NCBI GenBank assembly: GCA_965524675.1
Contig: CBERPN010000098.1
Span: forward strand, 1 to 14,291
DNA from: CALLQB01 sp036479275
GTDB lineage: Bacteria; Actinomycetota; Acidimicrobiia; Acidimicrobiales; SHLQ01
Reading direction: 5' to 3'
DNA length: 14,291 bases
Translations under genes and position numbers: made by a program
Part shown: piece by piece, positions 7,401 to 14,291 of the stretch
Numbering within the stretch: the stretch's first letter is position 1
Layout: each line of letters begins with the position of its first letter
The notes under the pieces: generated by a model
Seen by the model: only the letters and a program-made list of their open reading frames with translations
What the model was told of the DNA's origin: nothing
The model's database searches: none

Positions 7401-10400
7401 TGTATTGCCGAGGATCGTGATTCCATCCGGCGGGCTGACCGAGTTGAGATAGATCCCGTCGCGTCCGTTGTAGGCAAAGATGTTGGCGTCCGACGAACTC
7501 GTTCCGCCGATCACACTTGCCGTGGCGCCCGCTGTTACAAAGATGCCTTCACCGCCATTGCCCATCGGTGTCGAGCCATCGATCCCGACTCCGATCTTGT
7601 TTGCCGTGATGGTTACCGCGTCGCCCTCGAGCTGGATTCCTGAACCGACGTTGTCGGAGATGACGTTGCCATCAATTTCGACTAGCGCAGCCCCATTGGT
7701 GTCGACTCCATCGTCGCCATTGCCGGCCGCCAAGCCGCCTGAGGTGACGCCGATGTAGCTAGAGAGCACTTTCACGCCATCTGCGAAGCCGAAGATTACG
7801 AGTCCGTTGTCTGGAAAGTTGATGATGGCAACGGCTTGAATGGTTGAGTTGTCGGCAGTATTGTTGATGGTTAGTCCGTCGGTGCTACCGGTGGTCAAAG
7901 CGCCGTCGATCTCGATAATGGGCACACCGAAGTAACCGGGCTGCGAGCTGGCATCGAGGTTGGTTAGGGTAGCGATTGTGGGGAGAGCAGATGCTGGCGA
8001 GATCGTCCAGACACCCGCCGCGTGGCCCGGGTCGGTAGTTGGGATATCGAAATCGATTCCGATGACCAGCGACGATGCGTTCGCTTCTTCGATGGCGGCG
8101 CGCAGCGTACATTCGACTTCGCCCTCGCTGTTGAGTCCCCCCGTGTTGCACAAATCGTCACCCGCTACGACGTCGCCGGCATCACTGGTTGAGTTCACAA
8201 TGGCGGTTGCCGAGGTCACCACGACCGCATTTCCGAACTCCGAGGTGTTGCCATTCGGGTCGGTGACCGTGGCGGCAATCACATGACCCGAAGCGACCGA
8301 GATGGGTAGCACCGTCGAGATTGCGCCGAAACCATTAAAGACGGTGAACACCGAAGAGGAGCCTAGGTAGACCGCTCCTTCGCCATTGCCGGAGACATCG
8401 CCAGCGGGTGTGGAGAAAAAGTCGATCGAGTGGTTGGTAGCCGCCCCGGAGTTCAAGCTTCCGGTGATCGTCGTATTGCCGGTCGTAGCGACCGCCGAGG
8501 TCAAGACAGGCCAATTCTGTAGGAGATTGGGGCCGCCATCGAGGTCGAAGCCATCGTTGGGTGTGATGCCCGACGGTAGGTCGACCAGCCCTTCTAGATT
8601 GATGCCTAGTCCGTCGTTGGAGTGAATGGAGTTGCCGCGTATGGGGTTCGCGATTCCAGCATCCTGTTTGAGCCAAACCCCATCACCGGCGTTGTAGGCG
8701 ATCGTGTTTGCTTCGCCACCGCCGAGCCCGCCGATTTGGGTTGCCGTCGGCCCTCCCCACAAAGCCACCCCAAGCCATAGGTTCGGTAGAGGCCCCGTGC
8801 CAGCGGCATTGGTTCCGATCAGGTTCCCGTGGATAATCGTGCCAGGGCTGACATCGCCGACAAAGATTCCGGCGTCGCCGTTGCCGGAGAGAAGGTTGCC
8901 GATACCGGCCGTTCCCACCACGGTCGAGGCAGCTCCGAGATCGATGTCGACTCCCGAGGCACCGTTGCCGCGGGCCGTATCGCCTGCGCCGTTGGTTCCT
9001 ATGTAGTTGCCGTCGACGACGTTGTTGTCGCTGCCCGAACCCGAGAACCAGACGCCATCCCCACCGTTAGCCGAGATGATGTTGCGGGCTGCGGAATCGC
9101 TGCCGCCAAGAGCGTTGCTGTGAGCAGCTCCGAAAATCCTCACGCCATGGGTACCGTTTCCAACGCCAAAGGTGGCCGTCTGGTCGAGCCCGATGATGTT
9201 CCCCGCGATCACGTTGGCGGTGGTCGCGGGATTGGCGTTGCCGTCGATGCGTATGCCCTCGAAGCCATTGCCCGAGATGATGTTTCCTTCGCCGAATCCT
9301 GTCCCCCCGATTTGGGTATTGTTTGCCCCATCGAAGAGAACAATTCCGTGACGGGCATTGGCGACAATCGTTGTTCCGTCGACTCCCAGTCCAATCAGAT
9401 TGTCGTAGATCGTGTTCGACCCGGTAGCCCCGACAACCTCGATTCCGTCATTGCTATTTCCCGAGATGACGTTGCCCGATCCGGGTTGGCCGATCTCATT
9501 GCCAGTGCTTCCATTGGCCAGGTTGATTCCGTCGGCGCTGTTCCCAATCGGGCTGAGCCCAGAGACGTCGGTTCCTATGTAGTTGCCGATGATGATGTTG
9601 TCGTTCGACCCGTAGACGATCACACCGGTATCGTCGTTTCCGGAGATGACGTTGCGGTCGAGGGAGGTCGTTCCGCCGATGGTCGTCGGTCCCGACCCGA
9701 GCTGCAACTCGATTCCCCAGCTCAAGTTTCCTCGGTTGACGAGGCCAGCCGGGTCGAGCCCAATGTGGTTCCCGGCGATTACGGTGCTGGCCGCTGCGCC
9801 CGTTACGGCGATACCTTCGCCCCCGAAACGGTTGATGGCAAAGCCTCGGATCGAAGTGTTCGAGCTCAGAACCGTCAGGCCGTCACTAGCCACCCCTGCA
9901 GAGGTGCCGTCGATCTCGATCACGGGTGTCGACCCCCAGCCCGGCTGGGTAGTCCCATCCAAAATAGTTGTTTGATCGATGCTCGGCAGTTGTGACCCAG
10001 GGGCAATTTTCCAGTATTCGCCGACTGCGTCATAGCCAAGATCACCAACGGGAATAGTGAATGTGATCAGGTCCGGATCAGCCGCGAAATTGGCCTCTTC
10101 GATCGCTGCCCTTAGCGTGCACTCGGGCTGACCGAGCGCATTGGTGCCGCCCGTGGTGCAGCGGCCATCTCCGGGCGTCAAATCGGTGCCATCGCCAGTG
10201 GAGTTTACGCCGAACGCTTCGACGACGACTTGGTGGTCGGGGCTGAAGTCGATCAGCAGCGCATCGAGCAAACCGTCGACGGCGCTGCTGTGGGTTCGAA
10301 GCAGGATCCCGGCTGAGCTGTAAACGTTTACGAGGTCGGCTGTGTCGCTGGAAACCCACAGGTTACCGTCGGGTCCCCACACGAGACCAAATGGTGCATT

Positions 10401-13400
10401 GGCTAGGTTCAGGAACGCCCCCAGGGCTGTGCCCGTCGCTCCGTCGTACTTGTCGACGCTCGACAAGGTGCCGTTGCTCGAACCGACGTACAGGTTGCCG
10501 TCAGGCCCGAAAGCTAGGCCGGTACCGAACCCTGCAGTTGCAGGGGAAATTACATTGCCAAGGGCCCCGGTGATGGCGTCGTATTGAACTATGGAGTGGC
10601 TCAGTCTTCCCGAGACGAACACGTCGCCGTCAGATCGCAGCGCTAGGTCGATCGGCCCGTCGAGCCCACCGAGGCCTGAAGTCACAAAGTCTTCAACGAA
10701 CGCTCCCGAAATTCCGTCGTAGCGCTTGACGCTGTCGGTGTTGAAACTGGTGACCAGTAAGTCACCGTCACCCATCCAGGCCAGCCCACCAGCGCCATCG
10801 AGCCCACCCGACCCTGCGGTGACGAAGCTGTCTACGAAGCTGCCGGTAGCCGTGTCATACCGAACGACTGAATCGGAGGTGAGGCCGCTTACATAGGTGT
10901 AACCATCGGGCCCGATCACCACCTTCGTCGGTCCGACGAGTGCTGCGTTGGGCGGAAACTCCCGGATCTGGTCGCCGGTGTTGCCGTCGTATTCCTCAGC
11001 GGTGCCGCCCACCGAATCTGCCACCTGGAGCCTGCTGGTGATGAACGTTCCGTCTTCGTCGGTTACCGCCGCGGTGATGTTGAACGAGCCTTTGCGCGAG
11101 TAGGTGTGGCTGGCCGACGAGGGGTTGCCTGCAAGGTTGTCGATGGTTCCGTCGCCCCAGTTGATCGTCCACGAGGTAATGGTGTCGTCGCCAGGGTCGG
11201 TAGCGCTCAGAGCCACCGTGTATGGCTGCGTTAGTAGAATCGAACCCGGCCCGCCGACCGAGATGGCTGGGGAAGCGTTGGTCACGGTGAGAGTGGCTGT
11301 GTCGATATCTGTTCCCGTAGTGCTGTCATCGACTCTCAAACCAACCGTGTAGCTTCCCTCATCGTTGATCCCGAAGGTGGCGAGCGTTACCCAGGTGACC
11401 GTTGGGTTCACCCCGGTTACGTCCCCGAATGTTCCGTCGTTGTTTAGATCCCATTCGTAGGTTAGGGGTTCGAGGTCGGTCGACCCGGAGCCGTCGAGCA
11501 CGAGCGAGTCGCCCTCGCCGGTTGTGTATGGCCCCCCGGCGTCGGCGGTCGGAAGAGTGTTTGGCGCCCCAACCACCGTCGTGGCTAGCGAGAACTCCGA
11601 CGTTGATCGGTAGGCCCCTCCTCCCAGATCTAGGCTTGCTGTCATGGAGACGACGTCGCCGATTGTGCCGGGGATCGTGGTCGACCACGGCTCGGGCCCA
11701 GCGCCAGCGTGGAGGTGAGTTAACGAGCTGACGAACTGTTCGCCCTCTCCCGACCCAGATGGGTCAGCGCCGGTTTGGTTCTTGAACACCTCAACCCGGT
11801 AGGTACCGGCCGGTGCGTCAAGAGTTCCGCTCAAGTCGATCGTCCCGCTGGCAGCCTCGGCGGTGGTTATGACCGGATAGTTGGTCCAGACGTCGAGGTT
11901 GTTGTTGAGCGTTACGCCATCGTTTCCGAGGTCGATTCCAAGCCCGCCGTTGCTATGGATTGTATTGCCGACGATGTTGTTGCCGATGCCCGTTCCGGCG
12001 AGGATCGCGATCCCGTCGGCCGCGTTATTGACTATTGAGTTTGACTGTGCGGCTGCCGGCCCACCGACACTGTTGTCGGCGGCGAGGTCGAGTATCTCGA
12101 TTCCGTGTGAACCGTTAGGCACAGCGGTGACACCATCTGGGGCGACACCGATTGAGTTTCCGACGACGACATTGTCGTTGGAACCGCCGCCGCGTATCAC
12201 CAGACCGGCGTTGGCGTTTCCAGCGATGACATTGTCGATGACGAGATTGTCGGCGGCAGAGGTGGTGAGGAGGACGCCGATGTCGCCATTTGCTGCAACG
12301 TTGCCGTTTCTATCGATCCCAATCCAGTTATTTCTGATCGTGTTGTTGTCACCAGTTCCGACCGAACCAGCAATCTCAATTCCTTCGTCGGCGAAGCTGT
12401 GCACCACCATTGCTTCGATGGTCGAGTCGTCTGATTGAATGAGCAGCCCTGCAGTTGCAGCGGGCGCCGAGGATCCATCTAGTTGCACAACTGGGTCGCC
12501 GGTGTAGCCAGGTTGTGTGGATCCGTCGATAACTACTGGGTTGATGATTACGGGATACGCAGTTGCCGGTGTCAAGGTGAATGCGATTGGAGAGATCGAG
12601 TAACCGGGCTCCGAGGTGGGAATATCGAACGAGATGTAGTCGGCTCCTCCAGGCGCGCTCGCTTCTTCGAGTGCTGCGCGCAATGTGCACTCGGTGGCGC
12701 CTTGGGAGTTGGTGTTTCCGGTGTCGCACAACCCGTTGCCCGTTGCGGCATCGCCAGCATCACCAGTGGAGTTCACCGTTAGCGGGGCAGTGACGGCGAT
12801 GGTGTGATCTGGGATGAAGCTGAATCCACGCGGACCCACTGGCGACGGTTCGCCTATTCGAGGGCCCAAAGCTGCTCCGGTCGCCCCATCGAATCGAAGA
12901 ATCTGTTCTGTGAAATAGTCCGACACCCAGAGTTCTCCATCGGGTCCGAAGGACAAACTGTGTGGATTCGTTAGCCCCGAGCTGATGAAATTGCCTACGA
13001 ATGCGCCAGTGTCGGCGGTGAACTCTTTGACCGTTCCCCCACCAAACATCGCAACCAAAACGTTGCCATTTGGGGCGATCGTTAGCCCGGACGGTTCATC
13101 GCTTACAGCTGTGGTTGAAAAGACTCCGGAGTACGCGCCGCTGATGGCGTCGTAACGTTCGATGTTGTCGTCGGTTTGGTCGGCGACAAGCAACGTACTG
13201 TCGGGTGTAAACAGAATGGCTCCGGGCCCGTTGAGCGTTCCGACCCCGGCGAATATGTCGATGAATGCGCCCGAGTTTCCGTTGAATCGCAAGACTCTGC
13301 CGTTCCCGCTATCGGCCACGTAAAGGTGGCCGTCGGGGCCGAACGCCAACCCCTTTGGATTACTTAGTCCGCCCGACCCGGGCGCGACGAAAGTGTCTAG

Positions 13401-14252
13401 ATAGTTGTTGCTTGTCGGGTCGAAGCGGACGACTGAGTCGCTGCCTAGGCCGGTGACATAAATGAGACCGTCGGCTCCCAGGGTTGACGAGTGGGGGGTG
13501 GTTAACGCTCCTGCTGTCGATCCGAGGTTGACGACTTTGGCACCGGTTGAGGCTTCGAATCTTGACACGGTTTCGGTCGTGTCGTAGTACGGCACCACCA
13601 CTTCGGCGGTCAGCCAAGTGCCGTCGTCGTCGCTTACTTGAACCGTGATTCCGTGGCTCAGACCGGCGACGGCATATGTGTGGAGGTGATCGCCTGGTTG
13701 GCCAGTACCAGAGTCGATGCCGCCGTCTCCCCAGTTGATAATCCAGGAGGCAATGCTGTCATCGCCAGGATCGGCGACGTCGACACTGAGCCGAAACGGC
13801 AGACCAGCGCCAGCTATGGCCGGTCCGGAGACGGTCACCACGGGCTGGGTATTGGTGATGGTTAAGGTGGCGAGGGTCGAGACTGAATTTGAACCATCAC
13901 CAACCTTTAGACCAACCGTGTAGACGCCGTTGTCTCCAATTCCGGTGTCGCCAAGAACCGACCAAGGCACCGTGGGCGTAACGCCAGCCGCATCGTTGAA
14001 ATCGCCGTCGTTGTCGAGGTCCCACCCATAGCTGAGCGGGTCTGATTCGGGATCGGTGGAGGCGCTTGCGTCGAGTGCTAGATCATCACCCTCAGCGATG
14101 AAATAGGGCCCCCCGGCATCGGCCGTAGGAGCCGCGCCACTGGCTCCGGCCGGGCCGATCGACAGTAGCAACAGCATCGCTAGGAGCGCGGCGAGGGCCG
14201 CGACCGGTATGGTCGCGGCCCTCAACGCAGAGTTGGAGGTCCTTGTCTCCAC
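4410..14252 (-). CDS. Giant secreted modular protein: PKD, NHL-like propeller, CSLREA-like, beta-helix and LamG domains
   Basis: An intact 3280-residue protein. A signal peptide (residues 1 to about 40) has Arg in the n-region, a long Ala/Leu core and a cleavage site near AGA or SGA. Domains in order: PKD pair 41-222; six-bladed NHL-like propeller 224-488; CSLREA-like 491-553; beta-helix about 573-795; beta-sandwich 800-892; second PKD pair 900-1078; second propeller 1080-1342; CSLREA-like 1349-1412; long beta-helix 1430-1915; sandwich 1918-2012; CSLREA-like 2017-2080; helix 2098-2320; sandwich 2323-2413; CSLREA-like 2420-2485; helix 2503-2785; sandwich 2792-2882; LamG-like 2918-3080; second concanavalin-like domain 3085-3265. 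There is no LPXTG motif, no C-terminal membrane helix and no recognised enzyme motif. An extracellular adhesin or polysaccharide-binding role is inferred from the folds. The GTG start follows an in-frame TAA (14274-14276) but has no clear ribosome binding site; TTG at 14225 is an alternative. Few lysines, eight cysteines. Confidence 0.95.
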   Translation of the reverse strand: METRTSNSALRAATIPVAALAALLAMLLLLSIGPAGASGAAPTADAGGPYFIAEGDDLALDASASTDPESDPLSYGWDLDNDGDFNDAAGVTPTVPWSVLGDTGIGDNGVYTVGLKVGDGSNSVSTLATLTITNTQPVVTVSGPAIAGAGLPFRLSVDVADPGDDSIASWIINWGDGGIDSGTGQPGDHLHTYAVAGLSHGITVQVSDDDGTWLTAEVVVPYYDTTETVSRFEASTGAKVVNLGSTAGALTTPHSSTLGADGLIYVTGLGSDSVVRFDPTSNNYLDTFVAPGSGGLSNPKGLAFGPDGHLYVADSGNGRVLRFNGNSGAFIDIFAGVGTLNGPGAILFTPDSTLLVADQTDDNIERYDAISGAYSGVFSTTAVSDEPSGLTIAPNGNVLVAMFGGGTVKEFTADTGAFVGNFISSGLTNPHSLSFGPDGELWVSDYFTEQILRFDGATGAALGPRIGEPSPVGPRGFSFIPDHTIAVTAPLTVNSTGDAGDAATGNGLCDTGNTNSQGATECTLRAALEEASAPGGADYISFDIPTSEPGYSISPIAFTLTPATAYPVIINPVVIDGSTQPGYTGDPVVQLDGSSAPAATAGLLIQSDDSTIEAMVVHSFADEGIEIAGSVGTGDNNTIRNNWIGIDRNGNVAANGDIGVLLTTSAADNLVIDNVIAGNANAGLVIRGGGSNDNVVVGNSIGVAPDGVTAVPNGSHGIEILDLAADNSVGGPAAAQSNSIVNNAADGIAILAGTGIGNNIVGNTIHSNGGLGIDLGNDGVTLNNNLDVWTNYPVITTAEAASGTIDLSGTLDAPAGTYRVEVFKNQTGADPSGSGEGEQFVSSLTHLHAGAGPEPWSTTIPGTIGDVVSMTASLDLGGGAYRSTSEFSLATTVVGAPNTLPTADAGGPYTTGEGDSLVLDGSGSTDLEPLTYEWDLNNDGTFGDVTGVNPTVTWVTLATFGINDEGSYTVGLRVDDSTTGTDIDTATLTVTNASPAISVGGPGSILLTQPYTVALSATDPGDDTITSWTINWGDGTIDNLAGNPSSASHTYSRKGSFNITAAVTDEDGTFITSRLQVADSVGGTAEEYDGNTGDQIREFPPNAALVGPTKVVIGPDGYTYVSGLTSDSVVRYDTATGSFVDSFVTAGSGGLDGAGGLAWMGDGDLLVTSFNTDSVKRYDGISGAFVEDFVTSGLGGLDGPIDLALRSDGDVFVSGRLSHSIVQYDAITGALGNVISPATAGFGTGLAFGPDGNLYVGSSNGTLSSVDKYDGATGTALGAFLNLANAPFGLVWGPDGNLWVSSDTADLVNVYSSAGILLRTHSSAVDGLLDALLIDFSPDHQVVVEAFGVNSTGDGTDLTPGDGRCTTGGTNALGQPECTLRAAIEEANFAADPDLITFTIPVGDLGYDAVGEYWKIAPGSQLPSIDQTTILDGTTQPGWGSTPVIEIDGTSAGVASDGLTVLSSNTSIRGFAINRFGGEGIAVTGAAASTVIAGNHIGLDPAGLVNRGNLSWGIELQLGSGPTTIGGTTSLDRNVISGNDDTGVIVYGSNDNIIIGNYIGTDVSGLSPIGNSADGINLANGSTGNEIGQPGSGNVISGNSNDGIEVVGATGSNTIYDNLIGLGVDGTTIVANARHGIVLFDGANNTQIGGTGFGEGNIISGNGFEGIRIDGNANPATTANVIAGNIIGLDQTATFGVGNGTHGVRIFGAAHSNALGGSDSAARNIISANGGDGVWFSGSGSDNNVVDGNYIGTNGAGDTARGNGASGVDIDLGAASTVVGTAGIGNLLSGNGDAGIFVGDVSPGTIIHGNLIGTNAAGTGPLPNLWLGVALWGGPTATQIGGLGGGEANTIAYNAGDGVWLKQDAGIANPIRGNSIHSNDGLGINLEGLVDLPSGITPNDGFDLDGGPNLLQNWPVLTSAVATTGNTTITGSLNSGAATNHSIDFFSTPAGDVSGNGEGAVYLGSSSVFTVFNGFGAISTVLPISVASGHVIAATVTDPNGNTSEFGNAVVVTSATAIVNSTSDAGDVVAGDDLCNTGGLNSEGEVECTLRAAIEEANASSLVIGIDFDIPTTDPGHAAGVWTISPASALPTIATLTNLDASSQPGYFGVPIIEIDGALTTGSTDGLTINNTADNSTIQAVAIINFPDNGLVIFGFADGVKVLSSYIGVTSGGLAAGNGDDGVDTNGAALVEIDGNVISDNVGSGIQLEGDAVTITANKIGVGIDGSTPMGNGGEGIFVTAGATASVIGGTSSSDANIFAYNGRDGIYLNSVSPPDGITILGNTIHDNAGLGIDLGTDGVTGNDPGDGDLGANGLLNFPEITSVSRVGSDLVVNLSLDAPAGNYRVELFGNRAADPSGNGEGDTLLGSAAITHLGAGPQPLTITMTSGATILSATATLDLGLGSFGSTSEFSPAVPSPDLVIVNSAGDGQDLTAGNGACDTGGVNSQGNTECTLRSAIEEANASAVVDTIWFGIPTSDAGYDPSGWWTIAPGSDLPATTAAVSIDATTQPGWTTQPIVEIDGTAAGPAGRGFFLDAGGEELRGLAIGNFSGSAIWAQVGGSTIAGNTIGLAADGATNWGNGTEGVSIFNTSSAVTVGGPNSADINIIVGSGTAGIGLTNADNTVIIGNFIGVLRDGVSPLANNGGVYAQTSAGVLIGGSAPGMGNVISGNTFQGIQLDNGSDTATIRGNLIGVGADGSATVPNGATGIHLTSTATDHAIGGSAAGEGNTIANNGGDGVLVESTGVAPSILANSISQNADMGIDYGDDGITDNDTPDIDTIPNYPVLGNAIASGGQISIGYTLNAAAGTYRLEFFSNPSGVDPSGYGEGELFLTSTSVVLGGLNFGSGTVLMPGFAGDIISATATRENGGANFGSTSEFSASVTAVTQTLASVIDQTQRRSDAGAVGGLDPRSAIPGAAGSALAFDGNDDRLLGPGLDITSNALNMSGWVNLSAMGTDPRIIAKAASSGPAIYELLVDSTTTEAVARVRVGGVGYEARGGSVSTASWHQVSATWNGADLALYVDGAQVDTVAAAGILDTEPAELVRVGNNNLNNRGIDGGLDHVQVKHREVSGDETAAHFANINDSSSFIQLGDEQTTTPNAWTIDTTQSHSGSYALEAPETSGADAAAWAVAIGVDEPGIVFESWWYFTSDTTIDASAGTRTGLVPTNQFEAALTSPSGWELRQRKGTVESSDAAASGTPTTGTWMEVAVWTRPNGDSRILIDGVEVTPWTVQGTALISGSVGFRAGALQAIDDWYIDDARARKLVFPEPITNLGPLDRN
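4458..5501 (-). other. C-terminal LamG-like plus second concanavalin-like domain of the giant protein (residues 2918-3265)
   Basis: The first domain has the LamG hallmarks ALAFDGNDD (2921-2929), MSGWVN (2945-2950), SWHQVSATWNG (3005-3015) and LYVDGAQV (3020-3027). The second has SWWYFTSD, GTWMEVAVWT, RILIDGVEV and a DDWYIDDARARKLVFPEP ending, a tail seen in jelly-roll domains of extracellular proteins. These folds usually bind carbohydrate or protein ligands. They appear once, not in the repeated modules. Confidence 0.75.
5607..6995 (-). repeat. Module D of the giant gene: CSLREA-like, beta-helix, sandwich (residues 2420-2882)
   Basis: Fourth copy. The Cys pair is C2439 and C2452. The entry motif is DATTQPGW (2505-2512), the exit a diverged MGIDYGDDGI then NYPVL (2782-2786), and the sandwich has DPSGYGEGE (2821-2829) and STSEFS (2874-2879). 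A linker of about 35 residues separates it from the C-terminal lectin-like domains. Confidence 0.83.
7014..8204 (-). repeat. Module C of the giant gene: CSLREA-like, beta-helix, sandwich (residues 2017-2413)
   Basis: Third copy of the basic module, without PKD or propeller domains. The Cys pair is C2035 and C2048. The helix entry motif reads DASSQPGY (2100-2107), the exit GLGIDLG (2290-2296) then NFPEI (2317-2321), and the sandwich has DPSGNGEG (2355-2362) and STSEFS (2407-2412). Confidence 0.83.
8217..11561 (-). repeat. Duplicated block B of the giant gene (residues 898-2012)
   Basis: Second copy of the same domain series as block A, again opening with PTADAGGPY (901-909) and WDLNNDG. Blade turns lie near 1112, 1158, 1204, 1247, 1292 and 1336. 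It is longer than block A because its beta-helix has six copies of a repeat of about 62 residues instead of two. Its sandwich is the most diverged of the four: GDVSGNGEGA (1951-1960) replaces DPSGxGEG, and NTSEFG (2002-2007) replaces STSEFS. Confidence 0.85.
8673..9764 (-). repeat. Six-copy repeat of about 62 residues in the second beta-helix
   Basis: The motif GNxIGxD/N recurs with its Ile at residues 1497, 1559, 1620, 1687, 1751 and 1812, spacings 62, 61, 67, 64 and 61. Each copy also has a middle G-I/V-x-I/V-x-x-G rung and a GGxxxGxGNxISGN rung, so one copy corresponds to about three helical turns. The fourth helix shows the same period (2568, 2630, 2691). Confidence 0.8.
11577..14132 (-). 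repeat. Duplicated block A of the giant gene (residues 41-892)
   Basis: First copy of the series PKD, PKD-like, six-bladed propeller, CSLREA-like, beta-helix, beta-sandwich. It opens with PTADAGGPY (42-50) and a WDLDNDG motif. Propeller blades are marked by PDG-type turns near residues 257, 303, 347, 391, 434 and 478, about 44 apart. The helix is entered through DGSTQPGY (576-583) and left through GLGIDLG (770-776) and NYPVI (791-795). The sandwich carries DPSGSGEGE (830-838) and STSEFS (883-888). Confidence 0.85.
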
Positions 14253-14291
14253 AGCGCAATCGCTTGCTGTGTCTTAGGGGTTGTTCGAGGT

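Noticed and set aside
8829..9995. A 388-codon open frame on the plus strand inside the giant gene
   Set aside because: It is the antisense shadow of the Gly/Asn/Ile-rich beta-helix repeats. Its product is rich in D, V, R and G with no recognisable domain, it has no ribosome binding site, and the minus-strand frame is clearly coding.
10530..10545. Perfect 7-base inverted repeat CCCTGCA/TGCAGGG, with a near copy at 12447-12460
   Set aside because: Both lie inside coding sequence and encode the same Ala-Thr-Ala-Gly run; the loop is only two bases. Chance from codon use is the simpler explanation.
4410..14252. Many short direct DNA repeats in the giant gene as a possible CRISPR or mobile-element array
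   Set aside because: The repeats are protein-level (in frame, diverged, with synonymous changes) and follow domain boundaries; no constant repeat-spacer pattern is present.

Overview
The window reads as a chromosomal piece of a moderately high-GC bacterium, most likely an actinomycetote and plausibly an acidimicrobiia-type lineage. This is inferred from the F420-type luciferase-like oxidoreductase, GTG starts, base composition, and the style of the giant secreted beta-helix protein. No rRNA, tRNA, CRISPR array, insertion sequence or phage gene was seen.

Layout. Positions 3-395 (+) hold the C-terminal end of an EAL-domain protein (cyclic-di-GMP phosphodiesterase type), cut by the window edge. 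Facing it are two minus-strand genes: an SDR oxidoreductase (415-1131) and a DUF302 protein (1219-1605), with a good intrinsic terminator between them (1169-1189). After a divergent 197-base gap comes a plus-strand two-gene operon: a small P-loop kinase (1803-2381) whose stop overlaps the start of a PP2A-like metallophosphoesterase (2378-3457). That operon converges on a minus-strand LLM-class oxidoreductase (3454-4320), and the two stop codons share one CTAG. The remaining 69% of the window is one intact minus-strand gene (4410-14252) for a 3280-residue secreted protein.

The giant protein has a signal peptide and a strongly modular body. Four copies of one unit occur: a CSLREA-like domain with a single Cys pair, an 'sTQPGw' entry motif, a parallel beta-helix, a 'GLGIDLG..NyP' exit motif and a beta-sandwich with 'DPSGxGEG' and 'STSEFS'. 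The first two units are each preceded by two PKD-type domains and a six-bladed NHL-like propeller. The C-terminus carries a LamG-like domain and a second concanavalin-like domain, with no visible anchor. All eight cysteines lie in the four CSLREA-like domains, each pair 13 residues apart.

The two points most worth a second look are the internal duplication grammar of the giant protein, and the translationally coupled kinase-phosphatase pair, which resembles the two end-healing domains of bacterial Pnkp split into separate genes. Nothing shows that the small housekeeping-type genes work with the giant protein, although the oxidoreductase lies 89 bases downstream of it on the same strand without a convincing terminator between them.
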